NCBI GenBank assembly: GCA_009841145.1 | Contig: VXMJ01000083.1 | Location: 1-64,000 of the forward strand | DNA length: 64,000 bases | Reading direction: 5' to 3' | Origin: Caldilineaceae bacterium SB0661_bin_34 | GTDB lineage: Bacteria; Chloroflexota; Anaerolineae; Caldilineales; Caldilineaceae | Shown: positions 25,099-33,999 of the stretch, in pieces | Layout: every line of letters starts with the position of its first letter | Numbering within the stretch: position 1 is the first letter of the stretch | Notes under the pieces: model-generated | The model's database searches: none | Seen by the model: only the letters and a program-made list of their open reading frames with translations | Told to the model about the DNA's origin: nothing | Position numbers and translations under genes: made by a program

Positions 25099-26531
25099 CA
25101 GGGCAAACGCAAAGTCGCGCGGGTCGGGTGAATCGGAGCGGTGAAGGGCCTGTACCGGGCTGGGACCGCGACTGTTTAGCGCAAAACAAATCCGCCGGGC
25201 ATTGGGGGTAATTCGGCACAGACAATCCGTAACAACGGCCGGAGCGGGGCCGCCGAAAGCATCAAAAAAGAGGGCTGCCGTGCATCCTGCGGGGGTGATT
25301 GAAACCTTACAGTCCCCACGGCAACCCCCATGGCCTATATTGTCGCATGCCCCGACCCGGAACTCCTGGCCGCCCTGTGCGCCTTCGCCGACCACCTGGC
25401 CACGCTGCCCGATCCGCGCGACCGGCGGGGGGGTGCGCCACCCCCTGCCCGTGCTCCTGGCCACGCTGCTGGTGGCCCTGGCCGGGGGCGCCAACAGCAT
25501 GGCGGCCGTGGCCGCCTTCACGCACGACCACCGGGCCTGGTTCCGGCTGTGGCTGCCCCTGGGCAACACCACGCCCTCCCGCGACACCTACCTGCGCCTG
25601 GTCCGCCGGCTGGACCCGGAGACGGCCGTGAAGGCGGCCCTGTGGCTGCTCGACGGCACCCGCCTGCCCGGCCTGGAGGAACTGGTCCTGGCCCTGGACG
25701 GCAAGGTGGCGCGCCGCTCGGGCGACCGGGCCGCGGGCCTTCGGCCCCTGCACATGGTGAGCGCCTTCCTGGTGCGGGAGGGATTGACCCTGGCCCAGGA
25801 ACCGTGCGACGCCAAGAGCAACGAGATTGCGGCCCTCCCCCGTCTGCTTGACCGCATCCACCTGCAGGGGGCCGTGGTCACGATCGGCGCCGCCGGCTGC
25901 CAGACGGCCATCGTGCAGGCCCTGCAGGCCGACGACGCCGACTACGTCCTGGCCCTCAAGCGCAACCAGGGCACCCTCCACCGGGAGGTCAAGGCGGCCT
26001 TCGACGAGGCCGACCGCAGCGCCTTCACACCCGAAGTGGAGGACCGCTGCGAGACCGTCGAGCGCAACGGCGGTCGCCGTGAGCGGCGTACCTGCACGGT
26101 CTTGGGCGGCCCCGGCCTCTGCGAGTGGGTGGCGGACGCCCAGGCCTGGCCCGGCCTGCACAGCCTGGTCCGGGTACAGGTGGAGCGCACCGGACCCCGG
26201 GGTCGCCGGCAGCGCTCCGTGCGCTACTACATCTCGAGCCGCCCCCCGCAGGCGGAGGCCCTGCTGGCCCTGGTGCGCGGCCACTGGGGGGTGGAAAACG
26301 GCCTGCACCGCACCCTGGATATGCAGTTCTGGGAGGACGACTGTCGCATGCGCACCGGAAACGCGCCCACCGTCATGGGCATCCTCAGACGGACCGCCCT
26401 GAACATGATACGGACGATTCAGCGGAAGCTTGAAACGGATGTGTCCATCGGACTGCTGCGCGACCGCATCGGACGACAACCCTGGATCCTGGCCGCAGCA
26501 CTGCCCTGAATCCGACTTTGCGTTTGCCCTG
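25099..26531 (+). mobile_element. ISAs1-family insertion sequence with perfect ends and 10-bp target duplication
   Basis: Perfect 18-bp terminal inverted repeats (CAGGGCAAACGCAAAGTC at 25099-25116 and its inverse at 26514-26531) are flanked by the direct repeat CACCGAAAAC (25089-25098 and 26532-26541). This is a complete 1433-bp insertion. The family is set by the transposase. Confidence 0.92.
25330..26509 (+). pseudogene. ISAs1-family transposase, frameshifted and missing a catalytic Asp
   Basis: The N-terminus starts at ATG 25330 (ELLAALCAFADHLATLPDPR) and runs into a G7 tract at 25427-25433, where one extra G shifts the frame. The remainder (GVRHPLPVLLATLLVALAGG onward) continues in another frame to 26509. 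The first catalytic motif is present (LALDGKVARRSG) and so is the final one (GHWGVENGLHRTLDMQFWED). The second motif, usually TIDAxGxQ, reads TIGAAGCQ, so the catalytic Asp is Gly. Unless the G7 tract is read by slippage and Gly is tolerated, the enzyme is inactive. Confidence 0.85.
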
Positions 26532-26654
26532 CACCGAAAACACGGCAGACGTGAGTGCAAGGCGGCGGCTATGAACTGGATAGAGTACGCCGTAATGTAC
26601 TTCGCACACGGATAGTGAGCTCGGCCGACCAGCGAGACATGACAGTGGACGACT

Positions 26655-27836
26655 GTGCAAATTCTGGAACGAGTGCATGCCCACTATTCCTCCTCTCCTC
26701 ACCACTTTGAGGGCCTCACTTCACTAGTTGCTCGGCGTCTCTCGGGACCGGATTGCACCCGTGGATGGGTTACCAAACGGTCGGGCGATGGCGGGATAGA
26801 CTTTGTGAGCCGCTGGCCGGCAGGAACCGGTTTTTCAACCGCCTCTTTGGTTGTCCTGGGCCAAGCGACAGTCTTGCCCCCAGAGAGTGGCACTGTATCC
26901 GGAACAGATCTAGCCCGAGTTACAGCGCGTCTGCAACATGGCTGGCTCGGCGTGTTCGTCACTACCGAGCCAGCGCAGGACGGCTATCCGATAGTGCTGA
27001 TCAACGGGCAACACTTGGCCCAAGTACTTCAGAAGGAGATGGCGGCAATCGGACTTGCGCTGGAGATGCTCTTCGAACGCGAAGCTCATTGGTATACCTC
27101 GAACCTTGACATGGGGTCGGGCATCCTAATCTTCGTTATGGCGGTGACCTACACTGGCGAACGGCAGTGGACCCTGTCGGACGGCAACGAGCTTTGGATC
27201 GAGACCGCGCGTTGGCACATGACCATGCTGGACTTTCCCATCCTGTACTACGATGTGCGCCATTGTGAACCGCAGGACCTGCCGGATACAGCCGAACTGC
27301 GTATCATGATGGAAGGCGAACGCGAGCTGCAGCATCACACCCTGTACGGCCACAAGCTGGCACGGGAACTGCAATTGCTCGAGGATCCGGAAAGCCGGGA
27401 CGTACTGGCCCGCTTCCTGGCGGAATTCAGTGATCATTGGCCGCGGCACATCAGCCAGCCGGACGGTACGCTACAGTTGGTGGAAGTCAAGTGGGACCGT
27501 GTGCAAACAGCGGAGGACTATCTGATGGCGACAAGCGTGTATTCCGACGCATTCAGCCGTCTGCGTCAAGACCTGCGCGAGGAAGTGCGGGAAGAAGTAC
27601 GGGAAGGCCTGCGCGAGGAAGTACGGGAGGAAGCTCTCCGGGAGGGCAGGCAGGAGGATGCCCTCAAGATTCTAGGAACAGTGTTGGAACAGGATCAGTT
27701 GGCAAGTTTGGCGAGGGCTTGGCGGCAGTCGGGTTGGTTCCCGAATCTTGATGCCGTCTTGGCGGTTAGGGATGGAACTCAATCTTGGACCTTCCTTCTG
27801 CCAACGGAATCACCTTCCGCATCCAACAATAGCTGA
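26655..27836 (+). CDS. Mrr-like endonuclease domain fused to an unrecognised region with a charged coiled tail
   Basis: A 393-residue protein starting at a GTG. Residues 15-135 match the Mrr/restriction-endonuclease-like fold: HFEGLTSLVARRLSG, KRSGDGGIDFV (catalytic Asp), then VVLGQAT where family members have QAK, and LGVFVTTEPAQ to IVLINGQHLAQVL. Thr replaces the catalytic Lys, so activity is doubtful. The middle part (ERQWTLSDGNELWIETARW, LARELQLLEDPESRDVLARF) is not recognised. The tail REEVREEVREGLREEVREE is a charged helix like those of Rpn/Uma2-type proteins. It sits between an ISAs1 element and a hairpin, and is probably a chimera made by recombination. Confidence 0.65.
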   Translation: MQILERVHAHYSSSPHHFEGLTSLVARRLSGPDCTRGWVTKRSGDGGIDFVSRWPAGTGFSTASLVVLGQATVLPPESGTVSGTDLARVTARLQHGWLGVFVTTEPAQDGYPIVLINGQHLAQVLQKEMAAIGLALEMLFEREAHWYTSNLDMGSGILIFVMAVTYTGERQWTLSDGNELWIETARWHMTMLDFPILYYDVRHCEPQDLPDTAELRIMMEGERELQHHTLYGHKLARELQLLEDPESRDVLARFLAEFSDHWPRHISQPDGTLQLVEVKWDRVQTAEDYLMATSVYSDAFSRLRQDLREEVREEVREGLREEVREEALREGRQEDALKILGTVLEQDQLASLARAWRQSGWFPNLDAVLAVRDGTQSWTFLLPTESPSASNNS

Positions 27837-27863
27837 CACGACGACCACGCCAGGGTTCCGAGA

Positions 27864-27892
27864 CGCGCAGCCAACTGCCTTCCGGCTGCGCG
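27864..27892. terminator. Hairpin after the Mrr-like gene
   Basis: CGCGCAGCC pairs with GGCTGCGCG (9 bp, 11-base loop) 27 bp after the stop codon. There is no clear T-run. Confidence 0.4.
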
Positions 27893-28097
27893 CTTGATTC
27901 ACAAGGGGCGAAATGGGGATGGAACCGGTCCCCGGCAGCCACTGAATCTCGCGTCACCGGACCGTGCCATGCCGTTGTCCGATCAGACGACAGGCGACGG
28001 CAGTCGCTAGAATGACAGTCTGGCAGCCTTGGCCCCCCCATCCTTGTTGCGGCCCCGGCATTTCCGACACTTTCCATATACCACCGGAGATTTCTCC

Positions 28098-29099
28098 ATG
28101 CAGCGAATTGCAATGCTCAGCTTTGCCCATGTCCACGCGATGGGCTACGCCCGCCATGTCGTGGGCCATCCCAACCTGGAGATGACCTGCGTCTGGGACG
28201 ACGACCCGGATCGCGGCCAAACCGCAGCCACCCAGTTCGACGTGCCGTTCGAAAGCGATCTGGAGGCAACGCTGAACCGCGACGATGTGGACGCAGTGGT
28301 CGTCAATGCCACGACCAACATTCACCGGGACGTAATCCTGGCTGCCGTCAACCACGGCAAGCACGTCTTCACGGAGAAGGCACTGGCCGTCAACCTGGCC
28401 GAGGCACGGGAAATCACGGCGGCGGTGCAGGCCTCCGACATCAAGTTCATGATCTCCCTGCCGTCCCGCATCCGGTCGGAAACCCTCTTCGCCCGCGAGG
28501 CGATCGACAAGGGCTGGCTGGGCGACATCACTCTGATGCGTGCCCGCGTCGCCCACAGCGCGGCACTGGACAAGTGGTTCAAGGGCGGCAGCCTCTGGTT
28601 TGGCGACGAGGAGCTGGCCGGTGGCGGCTCCCTCTTCGACCTGGGCTGTCACACCGTGGACATCATGCGCTGGCTCCTGGGGCCTCCGGCCTCGATGGTA
28701 GCCAAGATTCAGAACTACAGCGGTGCCTACGACATCGACGATCAGGCGATCGCGGTCGCGGAGTTCAAGAGTGGTGCCATGGGCATCCTCGATGTCTCCT
28801 GGCTGCATCGCGCCGGTCCGAACCACATCGAGATCTACGGCACGGAAGGCTACCTGGGCTGGGACCACAGGCCCGGTACCGTGCAAATCCAAAGCCGCAA
28901 GCTTGCGGCCGACGGCATTACCGGAACCATCACGCTCGATCGGCTGCCGAACGCCCAGCCCATGCCGATGGATCAGTGGGCATCCGCCATTGAAACGGAT
29001 TCCCCCATGACCATCACGGTGGAGGACGGCCTAAACCTCAACGAGATGCTGGAAGGCATCTACGGCTCGGCCCGGAGCGGCCGCAACTGGGAGTTCTAG
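28098..29099 (+). CDS. Gfo/Idh/MocA-family oxidoreductase
   Basis: A 333-residue NAD(P)-dependent sugar oxidoreductase. The N-terminal Rossmann domain runs from MQRIAMLSFAHVHAMGYA to HVFTEKALAV (family EKP motif, here EKA). The C-terminal domain carries GGGSLFDLGCHTVDIMRWL with the Asp/His pair used in catalysis. GGAG just upstream fixes ATG 28098. Substrate is open, but the downstream (30.9 kb) dehydratase and isomerase suggest sugar-acid or inositol-type metabolism. The gene is trapped between the two inverted TnpB elements. Confidence 0.88.
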   Translation: MQRIAMLSFAHVHAMGYARHVVGHPNLEMTCVWDDDPDRGQTAATQFDVPFESDLEATLNRDDVDAVVVNATTNIHRDVILAAVNHGKHVFTEKALAVNLAEAREITAAVQASDIKFMISLPSRIRSETLFAREAIDKGWLGDITLMRARVAHSAALDKWFKGGSLWFGDEELAGGGSLFDLGCHTVDIMRWLLGPPASMVAKIQNYSGAYDIDDQAIAVAEFKSGAMGILDVSWLHRAGPNHIEIYGTEGYLGWDHRPGTVQIQSRKLAADGITGTITLDRLPNAQPMPMDQWASAIETDSPMTITVEDGLNLNEMLEGIYGSARSGRNWEF

Positions 29100-29221
29100 G
29101 ATTGGGCCGGGTGTCTGGCGGTTCGCCACAAGACACAATCCCTGGCGGTTTCCTCAGGCTGATTCGCGTTCGCGCAAGAATCCGAGGCTGCGGGATCACC
29201 TTGAGCATGTCCAAGGTTGCC

Positions 29222-29273
29222 GGCGCGCCGCGCGGTGAACCGGGAAACTTCCCGAGACCCGCGGCGGCGCGCC
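29222..29273. repeat. Long GC-rich hairpin after the Gfo/Idh/MocA gene
   Basis: GGCGCGCCGC (29222-29231) pairs with GCGGCGCGCC (29264-29273), and inside it CGGGAA pairs with TTCCCG (29241-29254). It may act as a terminator without a T-run. It lies 71 bp outside the left end of TnpB copy c. Confidence 0.5.
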
Positions 29274-29417
29274 TGAGGTCTTGCCATTTACGGATTTCCT
29301 GCGAATAGGGAATTTATATTCCTGGCTTGACGATGGGTCCTGTGGCATAATGGCGTCCATAAATGTGAGAGTCCGGTGCCAGCCGGACTCTCCATCGGAC
29401 ACGGAACAGGAACTTCC

Positions 29418-30818
29418 ATGCCCAACAGCCCCGATTCTACAACGCAGGCCCCGGACACCGTGCACCGCACGGTGCGTCTGCGCTTGTATCCGGGCGACGC
29501 CGCCACCGGCATCCTATTGACGGCCATCGCCGGTGCCTGCCGTTACGTCTGGAACCACATGCTGGCCGACTGCGAGTGGCGGTACGCACGCTGGAAGGAG
29601 ATGCACGTGCCCGCTCTCAACTGGCCGGAGGTCCGGGAGGGCAGGACGGCGTGGGCCAAGGCCTGCCGCAAGAAGATGGGACCCGGTCCCTCAACGAGCT
29701 TCTTCACCCTGGGCCAGCGGTTCACGGAGCTGCGCAACGACCCGGACCATGCCTGGCTGAAGGAGTACCCGTACAAGGTGGTCCGCTACAGCCTGAAGTA
29801 CCTGGCCGACGCGTACAAGCGGTTCCTTGCGGACCCTGTGAACGAAGGCAAGCCCCGGTTCAAGGCCCGGCACTGCACCGTGCCAGCGTTCACCATTCCC
29901 GAGGCCGTCCGGCTGGACGGGGACCGCTTGCACGTGCCCAAGGTCGGTTGGCTGCGGCTGGCGGGGTCGAACCCGTACGCGGGCTGCAAGCCGCTGACCG
30001 TGCGCGTGCGGATGGAAGGCACGGAGCAGTACCCCAAGTGGTACGCCTACGTGGCCTACGAAGTGCCCGCGGAGCAGGTGAAGCAACCCGCCGCGGACGG
30101 CGCGCTGGGTCTGGACCGCAACGTGGGGCAGGCCACGGACAGCGAGGGCACGGTGTACGCGATGCCCGACACGGACCGGCTGGATGCGCAGATCGCCCGC
30201 AAGCAGCGGGAACTGAGCCGCAAGCAAGGCTGGGGTCCCAAGGACCGAAGGCCCAAGTCGAACCGGGGCCGGCGCGTGAACGGGCAGTTGAACAAGCTGC
30301 AGCGCAAGGGGGCGCGCAAGCGCGACGATGCCACGCACCAGGCCAGTCGCAAGCTGGCGGACACGGCGCACACCGTGGTGGTGGAGGATCTGAACACGAA
30401 GGGCATGACCCAGTCGGCCAAGGGCACGGTGGAGAAACCCGGCAAGCAGGTCAAGCAGAAGTCGGGGCTCAACCGCAGCATCCTGGCCAGCGGCTGGGGC
30501 TCCTGGGAGCGCAAGCTGGCGTACAAGGCGGGCGAACTGCGGAAGGTGAATCCGGCCTACACGTCGCAGACGTGCAGCCGGTGCGGCCATGTTGACAAGT
30601 CAAACCGGCCGTCGCAGGCGGTGTTTGCGTGCGGGGCCTGCGGGTTCCGTGCGAACGCCGACCACAATGCGGCAATCAACATTTTGGTGCGGGCGGGACT
30701 TCCGTGCGTGCCCGTTTCGGCCCGTGGGACAGGGGCGGCTGCACGGCGAGGGGCGATCCCGTGGGGGTCCCCGACGACCCGTGAACGAGATGGGCCGGCT
30801 GTCCAGTCCGGCCTATAA
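29418..30818 (+). CDS. tnpB: TnpB RNA-guided nuclease, copy c
   Basis: The protein is identical to the product of 23316-24716, with the same RuvC triad (Asp233, Glu323, Asp415) and four zinc-binding cysteines. The start ATG 29418 follows AGGAAC. The C-terminal tail after the last RuvC residue (from about residue 425) overlaps the predicted guide-RNA region and is rich in Arg and Gly. Identity between two copies implies very recent transposition or gene conversion. Confidence 0.88.
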   Translation: MPNSPDSTTQAPDTVHRTVRLRLYPGDAATGILLTAIAGACRYVWNHMLADCEWRYARWKEMHVPALNWPEVREGRTAWAKACRKKMGPGPSTSFFTLGQRFTELRNDPDHAWLKEYPYKVVRYSLKYLADAYKRFLADPVNEGKPRFKARHCTVPAFTIPEAVRLDGDRLHVPKVGWLRLAGSNPYAGCKPLTVRVRMEGTEQYPKWYAYVAYEVPAEQVKQPAADGALGLDRNVGQATDSEGTVYAMPDTDRLDAQIARKQRELSRKQGWGPKDRRPKSNRGRRVNGQLNKLQRKGARKRDDATHQASRKLADTAHTVVVEDLNTKGMTQSAKGTVEKPGKQVKQKSGLNRSILASGWGSWERKLAYKAGELRKVNPAYTSQTCSRCGHVDKSNRPSQAVFACGACGFRANADHNAAINILVRAGLPCVPVSARGTGAAARRGAIPWGSPTTRERDGPAVQSGL

Positions 30819-30824
30819 GTCCCA
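30674..30824 (+). ncRNA. Predicted omegaRNA at the 3' end of tnpB copy c
   Basis: Inferred from family knowledge: the RNA should overlap the tnpB 3' end and finish at the element boundary. The guide is then read from the flank, which here begins TACAATGAACATTCC, in the upstream region of the dehydratase gene. Confidence 0.4.
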
Positions 30825-30891
30825 TACAATGAACATTCCGCCGTGAACCAACCGGCCCGCCCATCGCCGCGGCCGCTCCAGAGGCTTTTCC

Positions 30892-32031
30892 ATGCAGATC
30901 ACCGACATCACCTTCCAGCACTTCACCTACATGTCCAATACCGTGCGGGATTCGGAGGGTCACGGCCATCCCGGACCGCCCCATGAGGCGCGCCAGACCC
31001 TCATGACCATCCAGACCGACACGGATGTGGAGGGCATCTACGTGGGCGGAGTGTCGCAGGCGGTCGTGGAAGCCCATGTCAAGCCCCATATTCTCGGGGA
31101 GAATCCGCTCTACCGGGAGAAGATCTGGCAGAGCCTGAAGGAACGCCAGCGCCTGCATCTGGGTGTGCTCTCCGATCGCATCCTGGCTGCCATCGACCTT
31201 GCTCTCTGGGACCTTGCCGGCAAGTACACCAACCTGCCGGTGCACCATCTTCTGGGCGCCACCCGCGAACGTCTGCCCGCCTATGCCAGCACCATGTGCG
31301 GCGACGATCTCGAAGGGGGTCTGGACACCCCGGCCGCCTACGCCAAGTTCGCCGAGTGGTGCATCGAGCGGGGCTACCCGGCCTTTAAGTTGCACACCTG
31401 GCAGCCGCCCTATGAGGGCGCGCCCAGTGTCAAGCGGGATCTGGAGGCCTGCGCCGCGGTGCGGGAGGTGTACGGACCCGAGGCCGATCTGATGCTGGAT
31501 CCCTTCCACTACTACACGCGCCTGGAGGCTCTGGCCCTGGCCCGCGGCTTGGAGGAGCTGGACTACTATTGGATGGAGGAACCGATGGACGAGAACAGCA
31601 TGTCCTCCTACGTCTGGCTGTGCGAGCAGACCTCCCTTCCGATCTGCGGACCGGAAACGGCCGAAGGCAAGCTTCAGGTGCGGGCCGAGTGGATCAAGGC
31701 CGGTGCCTGCGACCTGGTGCGCGGGGGCATCAGCGACGTGGGCGGGATCACTCCCCTGATGAAAATCGCCCACCTGAGCGAAGCCTACGGCATGCGCATG
31801 GAGGTACACGGTGGCGGCGTGGGCAACCTCCACGTGCTGTGTGCCATGGGCATCCCGGGCCAGTACTACGAGCGGGGCCTGCTGCATCCCTTCATCGATT
31901 TCGATGAAGTACCGCCGTGGCTGAATGCCCCTGTTGATCCGATGGACGACAAGGGGTTTGTGGAGGTTTCATCCCAGCCGGGTCTGGGTCTGGAACTGAA
32001 CCGTGCCTACATTGAGAAGCACACAGTTTAA
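30892..32031 (+). CDS. Enolase-superfamily (mandelate racemase/muconate lactonizing) dehydratase
   Basis: A 379-residue MR/MLE-family enzyme. The barrel shows FKLHTW (Lys), LMLDPFHYY (metal Asp), YYWMEEPMDE (metal Glu), CGPETAEGK (metal Glu) and MEVHGGGVGN (catalytic His), so the Mg-binding site is complete. Members dehydrate sugar acids or racemise related compounds. The presence of a catalytic His near the end of the barrel places it nearer the mandelate racemase/sugar-acid dehydratase subgroups. It opens a three-gene run with an isomerase and RdgB and begins 68 bp after a TnpB element, which may have replaced its upstream control region. Confidence 0.87.
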   Translation: MQITDITFQHFTYMSNTVRDSEGHGHPGPPHEARQTLMTIQTDTDVEGIYVGGVSQAVVEAHVKPHILGENPLYREKIWQSLKERQRLHLGVLSDRILAAIDLALWDLAGKYTNLPVHHLLGATRERLPAYASTMCGDDLEGGLDTPAAYAKFAEWCIERGYPAFKLHTWQPPYEGAPSVKRDLEACAAVREVYGPEADLMLDPFHYYTRLEALALARGLEELDYYWMEEPMDENSMSSYVWLCEQTSLPICGPETAEGKLQVRAEWIKAGACDLVRGGISDVGGITPLMKIAHLSEAYGMRMEVHGGGVGNLHVLCAMGIPGQYYERGLLHPFIDFDEVPPWLNAPVDPMDDKGFVEVSSQPGLGLELNRAYIEKHTV

Positions 32032-32055
32032 GGGCCGGAAGGCCGGGGTAAGAGC

Positions 32056-32868
32056 ATGAGGATTGCGATTCAGGATCGAATGTTGCCGGGGGACACCCTG
32101 GCCGAACGTCTGGCCGTAGCCGCGGAACTCGGCGTGGAAGGTGTGGAGCTCTCCGGCCGGGAACCGCTGATGGAGATGATTCCGCAGATTGAGCGGGACT
32201 TCGCCGGGGCCGGACTCGTGGTGTCGTCGGTCTGCACCCAACCCCATCACGACTGGCTGCATCCGGATCCCGCATGCAGGGAAGTCGCACTGGAGGAGAC
32301 CAGGCGCAACCTGGAGTTCTGTGGCCATTTCGGTGCCGCGGGGCACATCGTGCCTCCGATCTTCGGGCCAGCCCTGATACCCGATCTTTCCCCTTGGAAG
32401 ACTGCCGAGGAACTGGAACGGGAGCTGCTGGCCATCCAGGTGGCCGAACTGGCAGAATTCGCTCACCGACACGGCACCAATCTGCTGCTGGAACCCCTTA
32501 ACCGGTACGAACAACACCTGCTGCAGACGCAGCAGGACGGGGTGGACGTCATCCAAATGGCCGGGGATCCGGAAGGTGTCCTCCTGCTGACCGACTTCTT
32601 CCATATGCACATCGAGGAAACGGACACTCCGGCCACCATACGCGCCGCGGGCCGTTATATTGGTCACATCCACGTGGCCGACAACACCCGGCTGGAACCC
32701 GGCACGGGTGACATCGACTGGCAGGCAGGTCTTCAGGCCCTGCGCGACATCGAGTTTGAGGGCTGGCTGGCCTACGAGTGCGGGTTGTCAGGGGATGGCA
32801 TTTCGGTCTCTGCACTGAAAACCTCGGTTGCGTTCCTGCGGGACGTTCTTGCCGGCCTTGACGATTGA
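32056..32868 (+). CDS. Sugar phosphate isomerase/epimerase (AP-endonuclease-2 TIM barrel)
   Basis: A 270-residue xylose-isomerase-like TIM-barrel protein. Metal ligands are suggested by LLLEPLNRYE (Glu), LLLTDFFHMHIEE (Asp/His), YIGHIHVADN (His) and GWLAYECGLSG (Glu), a pattern shared with hydroxypyruvate isomerase and tagatose/psicose epimerase. It lies 24 bp after the MR/MLE dehydratase gene, so the two probably act on the same sugar or sugar acid. Confidence 0.87.
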   Translation: MRIAIQDRMLPGDTLAERLAVAAELGVEGVELSGREPLMEMIPQIERDFAGAGLVVSSVCTQPHHDWLHPDPACREVALEETRRNLEFCGHFGAAGHIVPPIFGPALIPDLSPWKTAEELERELLAIQVAELAEFAHRHGTNLLLEPLNRYEQHLLQTQQDGVDVIQMAGDPEGVLLLTDFFHMHIEETDTPATIRAAGRYIGHIHVADNTRLEPGTGDIDWQAGLQALRDIEFEGWLAYECGLSGDGISVSALKTSVAFLRDVLAGLDD

Positions 32869-32902
32869 CTTGCGGCGTCCCGAGGTGTGATGCGGGGCCA
32901 AG

Positions 32903-33529
32903 GTGCGCAACGTGAGTGATGGTTCCGGTCCGTTGGCACCAAGCCCCCTGCTGGTGGCCAGTGGCAATCCGGGCAAGGTCAAGGTGCTTAGGGGTTACCT
33001 GGACGGCTTGCCGCGCGAGTTGCGGTTCCTGACCGACTTTCCCGACATCCCCGAGGTGGCCGAGACGGGCACTACGTTCGAGGAGAACGCCGTACTCAAG
33101 GCCAAGGGCTACGCCCAGGCCAGCGGCCTGCAGACGCTGGCGGATGACAGTGGCCTGGAAGTGGAGGCCTTGGGCCAGGCGCCGGGGGTTTACAGTGCCC
33201 GTTACGGCGGGTCGGGACTGTCCGATCGAGATCGCTGTGAGTTGCTCCTGCGCAACTTGGCGGACACGGGCGATGCCGCCCGACGTGCCCGGTTTGTGTG
33301 CGTGGTGGCCGTGGCCCTGCCCACCGGGGAGACGGAGCTGTTCCGCGGCGAACGGATGGGTTGCATCGCCGAATGCATGAAAGGCGAATACGGCTTTGGC
33401 TACGACCCGGTCTTCACTCCCGAGGGCCATGCACGGACCTACGCGCAGATGGAGCCGTCGTACAAGTCGGGGATTAGCCATCGGCAGGCCGCCATGGCTG
33501 CGGCGCGTGCGTTCCTGCTGGAGAAGTAG
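32903..33529 (+). CDS. rdgB: Non-canonical purine NTP pyrophosphatase (RdgB/HAM1)
   Basis: A 208-residue XTP/dITP diphosphatase that hydrolyses dITP and XTP to keep deaminated purines out of DNA. Signatures are LLVASGNPGKVKVLR, the acidic TTFEENAVLKAKGYA, LADDSGLEVEALGQAPGVYSARY and the C-terminal FGYDPVFTPEGH with ISHRQAA. The start is a GTG at 32903 (GTG 32912 is possible). It follows the isomerase gene by 34 bp, a common housekeeping insertion with no metabolic link to its neighbours. Confidence 0.93.
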   Translation: MRNVSDGSGPLAPSPLLVASGNPGKVKVLRGYLDGLPRELRFLTDFPDIPEVAETGTTFEENAVLKAKGYAQASGLQTLADDSGLEVEALGQAPGVYSARYGGSGLSDRDRCELLLRNLADTGDAARRARFVCVVAVALPTGETELFRGERMGCIAECMKGEYGFGYDPVFTPEGHARTYAQMEPSYKSGISHRQAAMAAARAFLLEK

Positions 33530-33999
33530 CGGCGCGCGGCAGTAGCCTTGTTGCCCGGGAAGTCAACCGATCCGCTATCGATTCGGAGAAAGTACAGCCT
33601 TCCGTGGCGCGAAGCCCATTCCAGGATGGTCCCGGCTACATGGCCGCAGGGGAACGAACTGCGGTCCGGCACCGTGCTCGCGGGCCTCGGATTCTGCGGA
33701 CCGATGGCAAACATTGTCCGATCGACACCTTGAAACGAACCTGATTCGGAGTTTTCGAAATCGGGCTCCCGCGGGGCAGGATAGGCGGTGCGTCGTTGAG
33801 CTTGAATCGATCCCGGCCGAGTGCGGGCTTACAAAGGTCGCCCTGAGGGCTTGGTTGCCCATGCCAACTACAGACAGGGTTTGCAGTCACTGACTGTCCA
33901 GACCGGCACCAGTACGCCGTTCGCGGCCCCGTCGCTTGCCGTGATCCCCGGTTCCATTCGGCGATCGCCGTTGTTTTCCATCATCAGGAGTATCCCAAG
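33530..33999. other. Intergenic region, 470 bp
   Basis: No coding region, repeat or strong hairpin is seen. It should contain the promoter of the binding-protein gene at 34000, but no clear boxes can be named. Confidence 0.5.

Larger units (their letters stand above)
29345..30824 (+). mobile_element. TnpB-only IS200/IS605-like element, copy c
   Basis: 1480 bp from GCATAATGG to GTCCCA. It has the left hairpin GAGAGTCCGG/CCGGACTCTC (29367-29392) and right hairpin GGCCGG/CCGGCC (30793-30813). It is nearly identical to the inverted copy at 23310-24789, with at least one base difference (Y in AAATGYGAGAG near the left end). No tnpA is inside. Confidence 0.85.

Noticed and set aside
23310-30824. 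Composite transposon bounded by TnpB elements
   Set aside because: IS200/IS605 elements move as single-stranded circles and do not form classic composite transposons; inversion by recombination is a better view.
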